Assembly: GCA_028717025.1 (NCBI GenBank)
Contig: JAQUOR010000084.1
Location: forward strand, 1 to 7,241
Source: Candidatus Omnitrophota bacterium
GTDB lineage: Bacteria > Omnitrophota > Gorgyraeia > Duberdicusellales > 4484-171
Direction of reading: 5' to 3'
DNA: 7,241 bases
Part shown: piece by piece, positions 1 to 3,878 of the stretch
Numbering within the stretch: position 1 is the stretch's first letter
Layout of the letters: each line of letters starts with the position of its first letter
The notes under the pieces: generated by a model
What the model was told of the DNA's origin: nothing
What the model saw: the letters and a program-made list of their open reading frames with translations, nothing else
The model's database searches: none
Translations under genes and position numbers: made by a program

Positions 1-108
1 AGGCAGGGGATGAATGCGTTGGAGAATAACTGCTGCGAAGCCAGGAGCGGAGCGAAGGCAAAGCAGAGTTGCTTGGAGGAATTTCGCCCAGGGAACCCCG
101 GCCTTTAG
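1..108 (+). CDS. 3' end of an upstream gene, possibly tnpB-like (IS200/IS605 OrfB)
   Basis: The frame beginning at base 1 is open for 35 codons and stops at TAG 106-108; the gene's start lies outside the window. The visible residues begin RQGMNALEN and end EEFRPGNPGL. TnpB/IS605 OrfB proteins commonly end with a zinc-finger block followed by an N-I-L-R-x-G-like helix and a poorly conserved tail, and their stop often lies in a hairpin with a CCTTTAGG-like core. Both traits fit here: RQGMNAL could continue such a helix, and the TAG sits in the hairpin loop. The zinc finger and catalytic residues are not in the window, so the assignment rests on a short tail and the hairpin. Alternatives are an unrelated gene end or a chance open frame. 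A second frame, from ATG 14, is also open across this stretch, but it looks like a shadow. Confidence 0.4.
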   Translation, partial: RQGMNALENNCCEARSGAKAKQSCLEEFRPGNPGL

Positions 109-129
109 GCCGGGCGGGGCTCCATTTTT
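92..129 (+). terminator. GC-rich hairpin plus T-run: terminator or IS right-end hairpin
   Basis: CCCGGCC (97-103) pairs perfectly with GGCCGGG (108-114) around a TTTA loop. An alternative fold extends outward: GGA (92-94) with TCC (121-123) and CCCCG (96-100) with CGGGG (115-119), with a bulge at 111-114. The extended stem ends one base before TTTTT (125-129), which is the layout of an intrinsic terminator. The upstream TAG stop (106-108) overlaps the loop. IS200/IS605 right ends carry similar subterminal hairpins with a CCTTTAGG core, so it may serve as a transposon end, a terminator, or both. The exact right boundary of an element cannot be seen. Confidence 0.5.
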
Positions 130-192
130 GCGGCCTTTGGCGCTTTCGCGGTGTCAAATACAAAATAGTTTTAAAAATTTTCCATTTTTTCC

Positions 193-220
193 TTGACAAA
201 AAAATATTTTATAATAAAAT
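193..220 (+). promoter_or_regulatory. Sigma70-type promoter of the tRNA-Thr/rpmG transcript
   Basis: A perfect -35 box TTGACA (193-198) is separated by 16 nt from TAAAAT (215-220), a 5/6 match to TATAAT. The region around it is very AT-rich. The predicted start is near 227, giving a leader of about 30 nt before tRNA-Thr at 259. An exact TATAAT also occurs at 210-215, but it is only 11 nt from the -35, so it is unlikely to pair with it. No other promoter this good was seen, so this is probably the main promoter for the downstream genes. Confidence 0.75.
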
Positions 221-258
221 TTTACAGTCTATCTCTTGGCCCCTTCAAAGTGGAGGGT

Positions 259-331
259 GCCCACGTAGCTCAGATGGTAGAGCACTTCCTTGGTAAGGAA
301 GTGGTCACCGGTTCAATTCCGGTCGTGGGCT
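259..331 (+). tRNA. tRNA-Thr (anticodon GGT)
   Basis: A full cloverleaf can be drawn. The acceptor stem pairs GCCCACG (259-265) with CGTGGGC (324-330), with discriminator T331. The anticodon stem pairs CTTCC (285-289) with GGAAG (297-301) around loop TTGGTAA, with anticodon GGT at 292-294. The T stem pairs ACCGG (307-311) with CCGGT (319-323) around TTCAATT. The 3' CCA is not encoded (TGAT follows), so a CCA-adding enzyme is needed. It reads ACC and ACU codons. In many bacteria a Thr tRNA of this kind directly precedes tuf; here rpmG is next. Confidence 0.97.
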
Positions 332-461
332 GATACAAGAAAATCCACCGTTGTATTATTAGGTTATTTTCGTAGACCAGAACAACCGGCACTTCTTATA
401 AAACCCACAAAAGTGGAGCGGGGATTTTTTAATCTTTTTATATTAATTTAATATAAATACT
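332..461 (+). other. 130-nt leader between tRNA-Thr and rpmG; tuf absent
   Basis: No ATG is present on the + strand, and no EF-Tu-like coding remnant was recognised in any frame. Two weak pairings exist: CCGTTGT (348-354) with ACAACCGG (382-389) with one bulged base, and CCAC/GTGG (405-408/413-416) around AAAA. The stretch ends in a very AT-rich run. Its function is unknown; it may be an RNA processing region between the tRNA and the rpmG message. Confidence 0.5.
436..448 (+). repeat. Direct repeat copy 1 flanking rpmG
   Basis: TTTTATATTAATT occurs here and again at 632-644, on either side of rpmG. Both copies are preceded by C and a T-run. The motif is AT-rich, so chance is possible, but 13 identical bases 196 nt apart are notable in so short a region. 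Confidence 0.5.
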
Positions 462-614
462 ATGAGAGAATTAATCGCATTGGAATGTACTGCGTGTAAG
501 AGAAAAAATTATTACACGACAAAGAATAAAAAGAAACATCCGGAAAAAACGACAATCAAAAAATTCTGTCGTTTCTGTCGCGCGCATACCGACCATAAGG
601 AAGCGAAAGTATAG
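462..614 (+). CDS. rpmG: 50S ribosomal protein L33
   Basis: This 50-residue ORF begins MRELIALECTACKRKNYYTT and ends EAKV. L33 is a small protein of the large ribosomal subunit near the E site. The length is normal for the family. Two CxxC pairs (C9/C12 and C36/C39) mark it as the zinc-binding (C+) form. The protein is strongly basic (KNKKKHPEK and similar runs). The ATG at 462 gives the expected N-terminus, but no SD lies just upstream: the 12 nt before it are almost pure A/T, and the nearest purine-rich stretch is about 40 nt away. The position before tRNA-Trp and secE is the classical one for rpmG. Confidence 0.95.
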   Translation: MRELIALECTACKRKNYYTTKNKKKHPEKTTIKKFCRFCRAHTDHKEAKV

Positions 615-631
615 AAGCGATCCAATAGTTC

Positions 632-644
632 TTTTATATTAATT
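632..644 (+). repeat. Direct repeat copy 2 flanking rpmG
   Basis: Second copy of TTTTATATTAATT (first at 436-448), 17 nt after the rpmG stop. A partly repeated AATTGT (641-646 and 652-657) follows. Confidence 0.5.
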
Positions 645-653
645 GTAACGTAA

Positions 654-681
654 TTGTCAAGTGGCGCTCGCATGCTTAAAA
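654..681 (+). promoter_or_regulatory. Possible secondary promoter before tRNA-Trp
   Basis: TTGTCA (654-659) matches the -35 consensus at 5 of 6 positions. Sixteen nt later comes TTAAAA (676-681), a poor -10 (3/6), preceded by an extended -10 TGC (673-675). A start would fall near 688, just before the tRNA at 693. It is weak; the upstream promoter at 193-220 could serve the whole operon without it. Confidence 0.25.
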
Positions 682-692
682 AAATCAGTGTT

Positions 693-766
693 AGGCGAGT
701 AGCTCAACTGGCTAGAGCATCGGTCTCCAAAACCGGGGGTTGCAGGTTCAATTCCTGCCTCGCCTG
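693..766 (+). tRNA. tRNA-Trp (anticodon CCA)
   Basis: The acceptor stem pairs AGGCGAG (693-699) with CTCGCCT (759-765), with discriminator G766. The anticodon stem pairs TCGGT (720-724) with ACCGG (732-736), including one G-T pair, around loop CTCCAAA, with anticodon CCA at 727-729. The T stem pairs GCAGG (742-746) with CCTGC (754-758). The 3' CCA tail is not encoded. Placement of tRNA-Trp between rpmG and secE is typical of this operon. Confidence 0.97.
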
Positions 767-826
767 CTTAAAAAGTAAAAGCAGCTGCAGTACTCGCTTG
801 GCGTGAGATGCCTTACAATAGGTGAT

Positions 827-832
827 AAGGGA
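827..832 (+). promoter_or_regulatory. SD of the putative secE leader ORF
   Basis: AAGGGA lies 5 nt before ATG 838. That is near-optimal spacing, and better than the spacing of the secE SD itself. Confidence 0.4.
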
Positions 833-837
833 CGCGT

Positions 838-882
838 ATGCACTGCCTTCTCTTTAAAGAGGAATTGCGTAGAATGTCATGA
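838..882 (+). CDS. Putative 14-residue leader/coupling peptide upstream of secE
   Basis: The ATG at 838 opens 14 codons (MHCLLFKEELRRMS) and stops at TGA 880-882. This overlaps the secE start as ATGA (879-882), the same 4-nt overlap used at rplK-rplA and rplA-rplJ. An SD-like AAGGGA sits 5 nt upstream. secE's own SD-like AGAGGA is unusually far (15 nt) from its start, so ribosomes finishing this peptide could re-initiate on secE. I recognise no family. It could be chance, because short open frames are common. Confidence 0.35.
   Translation: MHCLLFKEELRRMS
850..863 (+). promoter_or_regulatory. secE SD-like site inside a 12-nt palindrome
   Basis: CTCTTTAAAGAG (850-861) is a perfect palindrome. 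It overlaps the only SD-like motif near secE, AGAGGA (858-863). The distance of 15 nt to ATG 879 is longer than usual. In RNA the CTC could pair with GAG and partly hide the SD. Confidence 0.4.
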
Positions 883-1073
883 TAGCAAAATTAAAAAAGA
901 TACCCCAGTTTTTTAAAGAAGTAAATGAGGAATTAAAAAAAGTAAATTGGACGACACGGCAGGATTTAATCGGTGCCGCGGTTGTCGTAGTAATAATCTC
1001 GACAATACTGACGTTATACATATTCGCAATTGACATGGGCCTTGCGAAGTTAATGAAAATTATCGTAGGATAA
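879..1073 (+). CDS. secE: Preprotein translocase subunit SecE
   Basis: This 64-residue ORF is the short, single-span type of SecE found in most bacteria. SecE clamps the SecY channel in the inner membrane and is needed for protein export. Residues 1-29 form the amphipathic cytosolic helix (FFKEVNEELKKVNW), and residues about 30-51 form one hydrophobic membrane span rich in Val and Ile. The conserved K-K-V-x-W motif is at 20-24; it is followed by Thr where many homologues have Pro. The start at 879 is fixed because the frame has a stop (TAG 870-872) just upstream with no other start codon after it. The gene precedes nusG, as in most bacteria. Confidence 0.95.
   Translation: MIAKLKKIPQFFKEVNEELKKVNWTTRQDLIGAAVVVVIISTILTLYIFAIDMGLAKLMKIIVG
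1067..1071 (+). promoter_or_regulatory. SD of the putative nusG leader ORF
   Basis: AGGAT inside the last codons of secE lies 4 nt before ATG 1076. nusG has no comparable motif at proper distance; its nearest AGG (1111-1113) is 12 nt away. Confidence 0.4.
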
Positions 1074-1075
1074 CA

Positions 1076-1129
1076 ATGGTAACCGCAATAATGGATACCG
1101 GTACAAGGTCAGGTTTAAAAGTTCTATGA
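1076..1129 (+). CDS. Putative 17-residue leader/coupling peptide upstream of nusG
   Basis: The ATG at 1076 begins 2 nt after the secE stop and opens 17 codons (MVTAIMDTGTRSGLKVL). It stops at TGA 1127-1129, overlapping the nusG start as ATGA (1126-1129). An SD AGGAT sits just upstream in the secE tail. The reading frame spans nearly the whole secE-nusG gap, so translation would pass without interruption from secE to nusG. This matches the arrangement ahead of secE. No homologous family is recognised, and chance cannot be excluded. The stretch contains an imperfect direct repeat (1075-1085 and 1090-1100, 9 of 11 bases). Confidence 0.4.
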   Translation: MVTAIMDTGTRSGLKVL

Positions 1130-1653
1130 AACAGTGGTATATTTTACATACCTTAAGCGGCGTTGAGGATAAGGCAAAGGCGAACCTTGAAACACGCATC
1201 AAAGCCCATCATTTCGAAGAGCTTATTGAGCAGGTCGTCATACCTCAAGAGCAGGTAACGGAAGTCAAGCTTGGCAAGAAAAAGGTCATGGAACGTAAGT
1301 TTTTTCCAGGGTATATTCTGGTATACATGGAAATGACTGATGATTCCTGGCTCTTTGTCAAGAATACCCCGGGCATTACCACCTTTATCGGTCCCCGGCG
1401 TAAGCCCTCTCCTATTCCCCAGGAAGAAGTCGATAAAATTTTAAAGAAAGCAGAAGAAAGTAAGGCAAAACCCGCGCCTAAAGTCAGTTTTGAAAAAGGC
1501 GAAAATATACGTGTTATCGAAGGTCCATTTGTTAACTTTAACGGCGTTGTCGAAGAGGTGCAACCGGATAAAGGCAAAGTAAAGGTGAATGTTTCTATTT
1601 TCGGCAGGACCACTCCCGTTGAATTAGAATTCTGGCAGGTAGAAAAAATCTGA
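1126..1653 (+). CDS. nusG: Transcription termination/antitermination protein NusG
   Basis: NusG (175 residues, usual length) binds the RNA polymerase clamp, increases processivity, and links polymerase to Rho or the ribosome through S10. The N-terminal NGN domain (residues about 1-110) shows WYILHTLSGVEDKAKANLE at the start and the conserved FFPGYILV (59-66). A charged, Pro-containing linker follows. The C-terminal KOW domain (about 124-175) has GENIRVIEGPFVNFNGVVEE and ends FWQVEKI. The ATG at 1126 gives the standard N-terminus, and no other start codon lies upstream in frame within the gap. A proper SD is lacking, consistent with coupling to an upstream short ORF. The position between secE and rplK is standard. 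Confidence 0.97.
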   Translation: MKQWYILHTLSGVEDKAKANLETRIKAHHFEELIEQVVIPQEQVTEVKLGKKKVMERKFFPGYILVYMEMTDDSWLFVKNTPGITTFIGPRRKPSPIPQEEVDKILKKAEESKAKPAPKVSFEKGENIRVIEGPFVNFNGVVEEVQPDKGKVKVNVSIFGRTTPVELEFWQVEKI

Positions 1654-1655
1654 AA

Positions 1656-1765
1656 ACGCAGATCATCGCAGATTTTGAAAACCTAATATGAGAATCAAGG
1701 AATCACACAGATGGTCGCAGATTTTAATCTGCGTTAAGCTGTTCTAAATCTGTGTTAATCTGTGT
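1656..1765 (+). repeat. Inverted array of ~10-nt CGCAGAT/ATCTGTG units in the nusG-rplK gap
   Basis: The motif CRCAGAT occurs at 1657, 1667, 1706 and 1716. Its complement ATCTGYG occurs at 1727, 1748 and 1758, with a degenerate copy (AGCTGTT) at 1737. Neighbouring units are mostly spaced exactly 10 nt apart. The two halves face each other around 1724/1725: CGCAGATT (1716-1723) pairs with AATCTGCG (1726-1733), and ACACAGAT (1705-1712) can pair with ATCTGTGT at 1748-1755 or 1758-1765. The array fills almost the whole gap and ends at the rplK SD. It lies where L1-binding leaders of rplKA messages are often found. I recall similar decameric repeats between genes of unrelated bacteria, but their function is unknown to me. 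Confidence 0.75.
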
Positions 1766-1770
1766 AGGAG
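1766..1770 (+). promoter_or_regulatory. SD of rplK
   Basis: AGGAG lies 9 nt before ATG 1780 and directly follows the repeat array, so folding of the array could affect access to it. Confidence 0.7.
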
Positions 1771-1779
1771 CGAAGCGAC

Positions 1780-2214
1780 ATGGCAAAGAAAAAAGGTAAA
1801 GTAGCGGTCCAGATAAAATTGCAGATTCCCGCAGGCGCGGCAAATCCCGCTCCCCCGGTTGGTCCCGCATTGGGTCAGCACGGCGTTAACATCATGCAGT
1901 TCTGCAAAGGGTTCAATGAAGCCACCAAGACAAAAGATGGGATAATACTGCCGGTCGTTATCAGCGTATACGAAGATAAGTCCTTTGATTTTATTATCAA
2001 GACCCCTCCTGCCTCGGTGCTTTTAAAGCGCGCAGCAAATTTGGCCAAAGCCAGCGGCCAGACCGGCAAGGAGATCATTGGTGAAGTCACCAAGGCGCAG
2101 GTTTTGGAGATCGCCAAAGAAAAGATGGTTGACCTAAACACCGTCGATATCGAGCAGGCAGCCCGCACTATTGCCGGAACTGCACGAAGCTGCGGAATAA
2201 AGGTGAAAGAATGA
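1780..2214 (+). CDS. rplK: 50S ribosomal protein L11
   Basis: L11 (144 residues, typical length) binds the GTPase-associated region of 23S rRNA and, with L10 and L7/L12, forms the base of the stalk contacted by elongation factors; in many bacteria it is also needed for RelA activation. The N-terminal domain contains the signature NPAPPVGPALGQHGVNIM (22-39). The proline pair in KTPPAS (74-79) marks the hinge to the C-terminal rRNA-binding domain, which ends ARSCGIKVKE. The start fits the family (MAKK) and has an AGGAG SD. The stop overlaps the rplA start by 4 nt (ATGA, 2211-2214). Confidence 0.98.
   Translation: MAKKKGKVAVQIKLQIPAGAANPAPPVGPALGQHGVNIMQFCKGFNEATKTKDGIILPVVISVYEDKSFDFIIKTPPASVLLKRAANLAKASGQTGKEIIGEVTKAQVLEIAKEKMVDLNTVDIEQAARTIAGTARSCGIKVKE
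2199..2206 (+). promoter_or_regulatory. SD of rplA inside the rplK tail
   Basis: AAAGGTGA lies 4 nt before ATG 2211, within the last codons of rplK. It fixes the rplA start and implies coupled translation. Confidence 0.65.
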
Positions 2215-2897
2215 AGATAGTACGAAGTAAGCGTTACAAAGAAGCGGCAAAGTTGGTTGATGCAAAAAAAATATATTCTGTCGAAGAAGCAATTACGATT
2301 TTAAAGAATATGCCCGCGCCAAAGTTCGATGAGACGTTGGAAATCAGCTGTAAACTGCAGCTTGACCCAAAACAGACCGATCAGCTCGTGCGCGGTTCGG
2401 TGGTGTTGCCTAAAGGTACGGGTAAAACCATAAAAATTGCGGTTTTTTGCGAGCCGGAAAAAGAGTCGGCTGCGCAAGCTTCCGGGGCTGACCAGATTGG
2501 CGGCCAGGATTTAATCAGCGAAATAACGAAATCAGGAACATTTAGTTTCGATTATTGCATCGCAACTCCGGCGATGATGAAATTCGTCAGTAGATTAGGA
2601 AAGATCTTAGGCCCCAAGGGCCTTATGCCATCGCCCAAGAACGGCACCGTTACCGATAACATTGCCCATGCAGTGAAAGAAGCGAAGAGAGGAAAAATTG
2701 ATTTTCGTATGGATAAGTTTTCCTGTATTCATGTAGGTTTAGGCAAACTTTCCTTTTCCAAAGAGGCATTGATAGAGAATACACGCGCGTTCCTGGAAGC
2801 ACTTGTCAACACCCGCGCAAGTACCGTCAAGGGCGATTTTATTAAGACGATGTTTTTGTCCCGTTCAATGAGCCCATCGCTGAGGATAACGCTATGA
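2211..2897 (+). CDS. rplA: 50S ribosomal protein L1
   Basis: L1 (228 residues, typical length) forms the mobile L1 stalk of the large subunit, which helps release deacylated tRNA. In many bacteria it represses its own mRNA by binding the rplKA leader. The family signature lies at about 129-147 (LGKILGPKGLMPSPKNGTV). The N-terminus (MKIVRSKRYKEAAKLVD) and the RGSVVLPKGTGK stretch (61-72) are also typical. It overlaps rplK and rplJ by 4 nt on each side, so rplK, rplA and rplJ are probably translated as a coupled set. No intergenic space is left for an L10-type leader before rplJ. Confidence 0.98.
   Translation: MKIVRSKRYKEAAKLVDAKKIYSVEEAITILKNMPAPKFDETLEISCKLQLDPKQTDQLVRGSVVLPKGTGKTIKIAVFCEPEKESAAQASGADQIGGQDLISEITKSGTFSFDYCIATPAMMKFVSRLGKILGPKGLMPSPKNGTVTDNIAHAVKEAKRGKIDFRMDKFSCIHVGLGKLSFSKEALIENTRAFLEALVNTRASTVKGDFIKTMFLSRSMSPSLRITL
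2882..2886 (+). promoter_or_regulatory. SD of rplJ inside the rplA tail
   Basis: GAGGA lies 7 nt before ATG 2894, within the final codons of rplA. Confidence 0.65.
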
Positions 2898-3424
2898 AAA
2901 AGATAGGATTACTGACACGAGAAAAAATTTCACAGGAGATTAAAGACGGTTTATCAAAATCAGAAGCGTGCGTTTTTATCAGTTTTAAAAAAACAAAGGC
3001 GTTTCCCGTCAACAAAGTACGCAACAGTTTAAAAACCGCTCACGCAAAACTGTTCGTTGCTAAAAATACGCTGCTTGCCAAGGCATTTAAAGAAGCGAAT
3101 GACCAGGATGTAAGTAGTCTTATCGAGGGGGAAACCGGTATCGTGTTTGCCTATGACAAAGATGTGGTGGGCGCCTGCAAGGTGCTTGTTGATTTTTCGA
3201 AAGAAAACGAGACGCTTAAACTAAGGGGCGGATTCTTAAAAGATAAAAAAATGACCGCCGACCAGTTACAGGAATTGGTCAAGTTGCCTCCCAAAGAGGT
3301 TTTGGTGGGTATGGTGGTAAACGGTTTTGCTGCACCGTTGACGGGATTTATGGCTACCTTAAATCAGGTAGTGGTGCAATTACTGTGGACCCTGGAAGAG
3401 ATAAAAAAGAAAAAGGAAAAATAA
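2894..3424 (+). CDS. rplJ: 50S ribosomal protein L10
   Basis: L10 (176 residues, typical length) anchors the L7/L12 dimers to the ribosome and binds 23S rRNA next to L11. The N-terminal rRNA-binding part includes VAKNTLLAKAF (55-65), a close match to the family's VVKNTLL pattern. The middle has LRGGFLKDKKM (110-120) and KLPPKEVL (130-137). The C-terminal helix that recruits L7/L12 runs from about 150 and ends in a Lys-rich tail (EEIKKKKEK). The start has a GAGGA SD and overlaps the rplA stop (ATGA). In many bacteria L10 with L7/L12 represses its own message through a leader; no room for such a leader exists between rplA and rplJ here. Confidence 0.97.
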   Translation: MKKIGLLTREKISQEIKDGLSKSEACVFISFKKTKAFPVNKVRNSLKTAHAKLFVAKNTLLAKAFKEANDQDVSSLIEGETGIVFAYDKDVVGACKVLVDFSKENETLKLRGGFLKDKKMTADQLQELVKLPPKEVLVGMVVNGFAAPLTGFMATLNQVVVQLLWTLEEIKKKKEK

Positions 3425-3432
3425 TTTTTTTA

Positions 3433-3441
3433 AGAGGAGGG
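3433..3441 (+). promoter_or_regulatory. Strong SD of rplL
   Basis: AAGAGGAGG (3432-3440) with a further G lies 5 nt before ATG 3446 and is nearly fully complementary to the 16S rRNA tail. A strong site fits the need for several copies of L7/L12 per ribosome compared with one L10. Confidence 0.8.
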
Positions 3442-3445
3442 TGTT

Positions 3446-3823
3446 ATGTCTAAAGTCGAGGATGTTTTAAAAATGGTTGAAGAGATGACGGTGTTGGAGC
3501 TTTCAGAGCTGGTCAAAGCATGCGAAGACAAATTTGGCGTCAAAGCTTCTGCGCCAATGATGGCAGCTCCCGCAGCAAGCGCAGCCCCTAAAGCAGAAGA
3601 GAAAGAAGAAAAGACATCGTTTACGGTGGTGCTTACCGCAGCAGGAGCAAATAAGATTGCGGTAATTAAGGAAATCCGCGCCATGACCGAGCTCGGGCTT
3701 AAAGAAGCCAAAGAGCTCGTTGATGCAGCTCCTAAGACAGTAAAAGAAAACGTGGCAAAAGAAGAAGCAGAAGAAGTCAAAAAGAAATTAGAAGCGGCAG
3801 GGGCAACTGTAGAGTTGAAATAA
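3446..3823 (+). CDS. rplL: 50S ribosomal protein L7/L12
   Basis: L7/L12 (125 residues, typical) is the multicopy stalk protein that recruits and stimulates translational GTPases. The N-terminal helices (1-33) form the dimer and the L10-binding face. An Ala/Pro-rich hinge with a charged end follows (about 34-57, APAASAAPKAEEKEEK). The globular C-terminal domain (58-125) carries GANKIAVIKEIRAMTELGLK (67-86), KEAKELVDAAPKTVKE (86-101) and the terminal AGATVELK. The gap after rplJ is 21 nt and contains a run of seven T and a strong SD. Confidence 0.98.
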   Translation: MSKVEDVLKMVEEMTVLELSELVKACEDKFGVKASAPMMAAPAASAAPKAEEKEEKTSFTVVLTAAGANKIAVIKEIRAMTELGLKEAKELVDAAPKTVKENVAKEEAEEVKKKLEAAGATVELK

Positions 3824-3825
3824 TA

Positions 3826-3863
3826 ACGCGAATTTACGCTAATTTGATTCATTATGATTAGCG
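3826..3863 (+). repeat. Decamer repeat and hairpin in the rplL-rpoB gap
   Basis: ACGCGAATTT (3826-3835) is followed directly by ACGCTAATTT (3836-3845), 9 of 10 bases identical. CGCTAAT (3837-3843) pairs perfectly with ATTAGCG (3857-3863) across a 13-nt loop. The stem ends one base before the rpoB SD. No T-run follows, so it is not an intrinsic terminator. In E. coli the rplL-rpoB gap holds an attenuator and an RNase III site; this hairpin may play a comparable part, but that is inference. The plan (near-10-nt units, inverted, abutting the SD) repeats that of the nusG-rplK gap with a different unit. Confidence 0.6.
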
Positions 3864-3864
3864 C

Positions 3865-3872
3865 TAAGGAGG
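3865..3872 (+). promoter_or_regulatory. Perfect SD of rpoB, deciding a TTG start
   Basis: TAAGGAGG is the full complement of the 16S rRNA 3' end and lies 6 nt before TTG 3879. It fixes TTG as the rpoB start, since there is a stop just upstream (TAA 3828-3873 region has no in-frame ATG start) and no ATG near the expected N-terminus. Confidence 0.85.
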
Positions 3873-3878
3873 GTTAAT

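Noticed and set aside
14..196. An ORF of 60 codons from ATG 14, and another from ATG 69
   Set aside because: Both run through the GC-rich hairpin and the promoter region and have no recognisable protein features; the frame ending at 108 explains this stretch better.
210..215. The exact TATAAT as the -10 of the tRNA-Thr promoter
   Set aside because: It is only 11 nt from TTGACA; TAAAAT at 215-220 with a 16-nt spacer fits better.
405..430. CCAC-AAAA-GTGG followed by TTTTTT as a terminator after tRNA-Thr
   Set aside because: The stem has only 4-5 base pairs and the T-run starts 8 nt after it, which is too weak for an intrinsic terminator.
332..461. A remnant of tuf or of a GIY-YIG nuclease gene
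   Set aside because: Reading all frames gave no stretch resembling the EF-Tu C-terminus or the GIY-YIG motifs.
1245..1613. Long - strand frames opposite nusG, rplK, rplL and rpoB
   Set aside because: They mirror strongly conserved + strand genes, lack SD sequences and resemble no protein family.
1688..1747. A 19-codon ORF (MRIKESHRWSQILICVKLF) inside the nusG-rplK gap
   Set aside because: It has no SD, lies wholly in the decamer array, and its stop (1745-1747) does not meet the rplK start. It reads as a by-product of the repeat.
1656..1765. A CRISPR array in the nusG-rplK gap
   Set aside because: The units are about 7 nt with 3-nt spacing and occur in both orientations, unlike the long direct repeats and unique spacers of CRISPR.
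3854..3877. A 7-codon ORF (MISAKEG) ending 1 nt before the rpoB TTG
   Set aside because: No SD precedes it, it is very short, and rpoB has its own perfect SD, so no coupling is needed.
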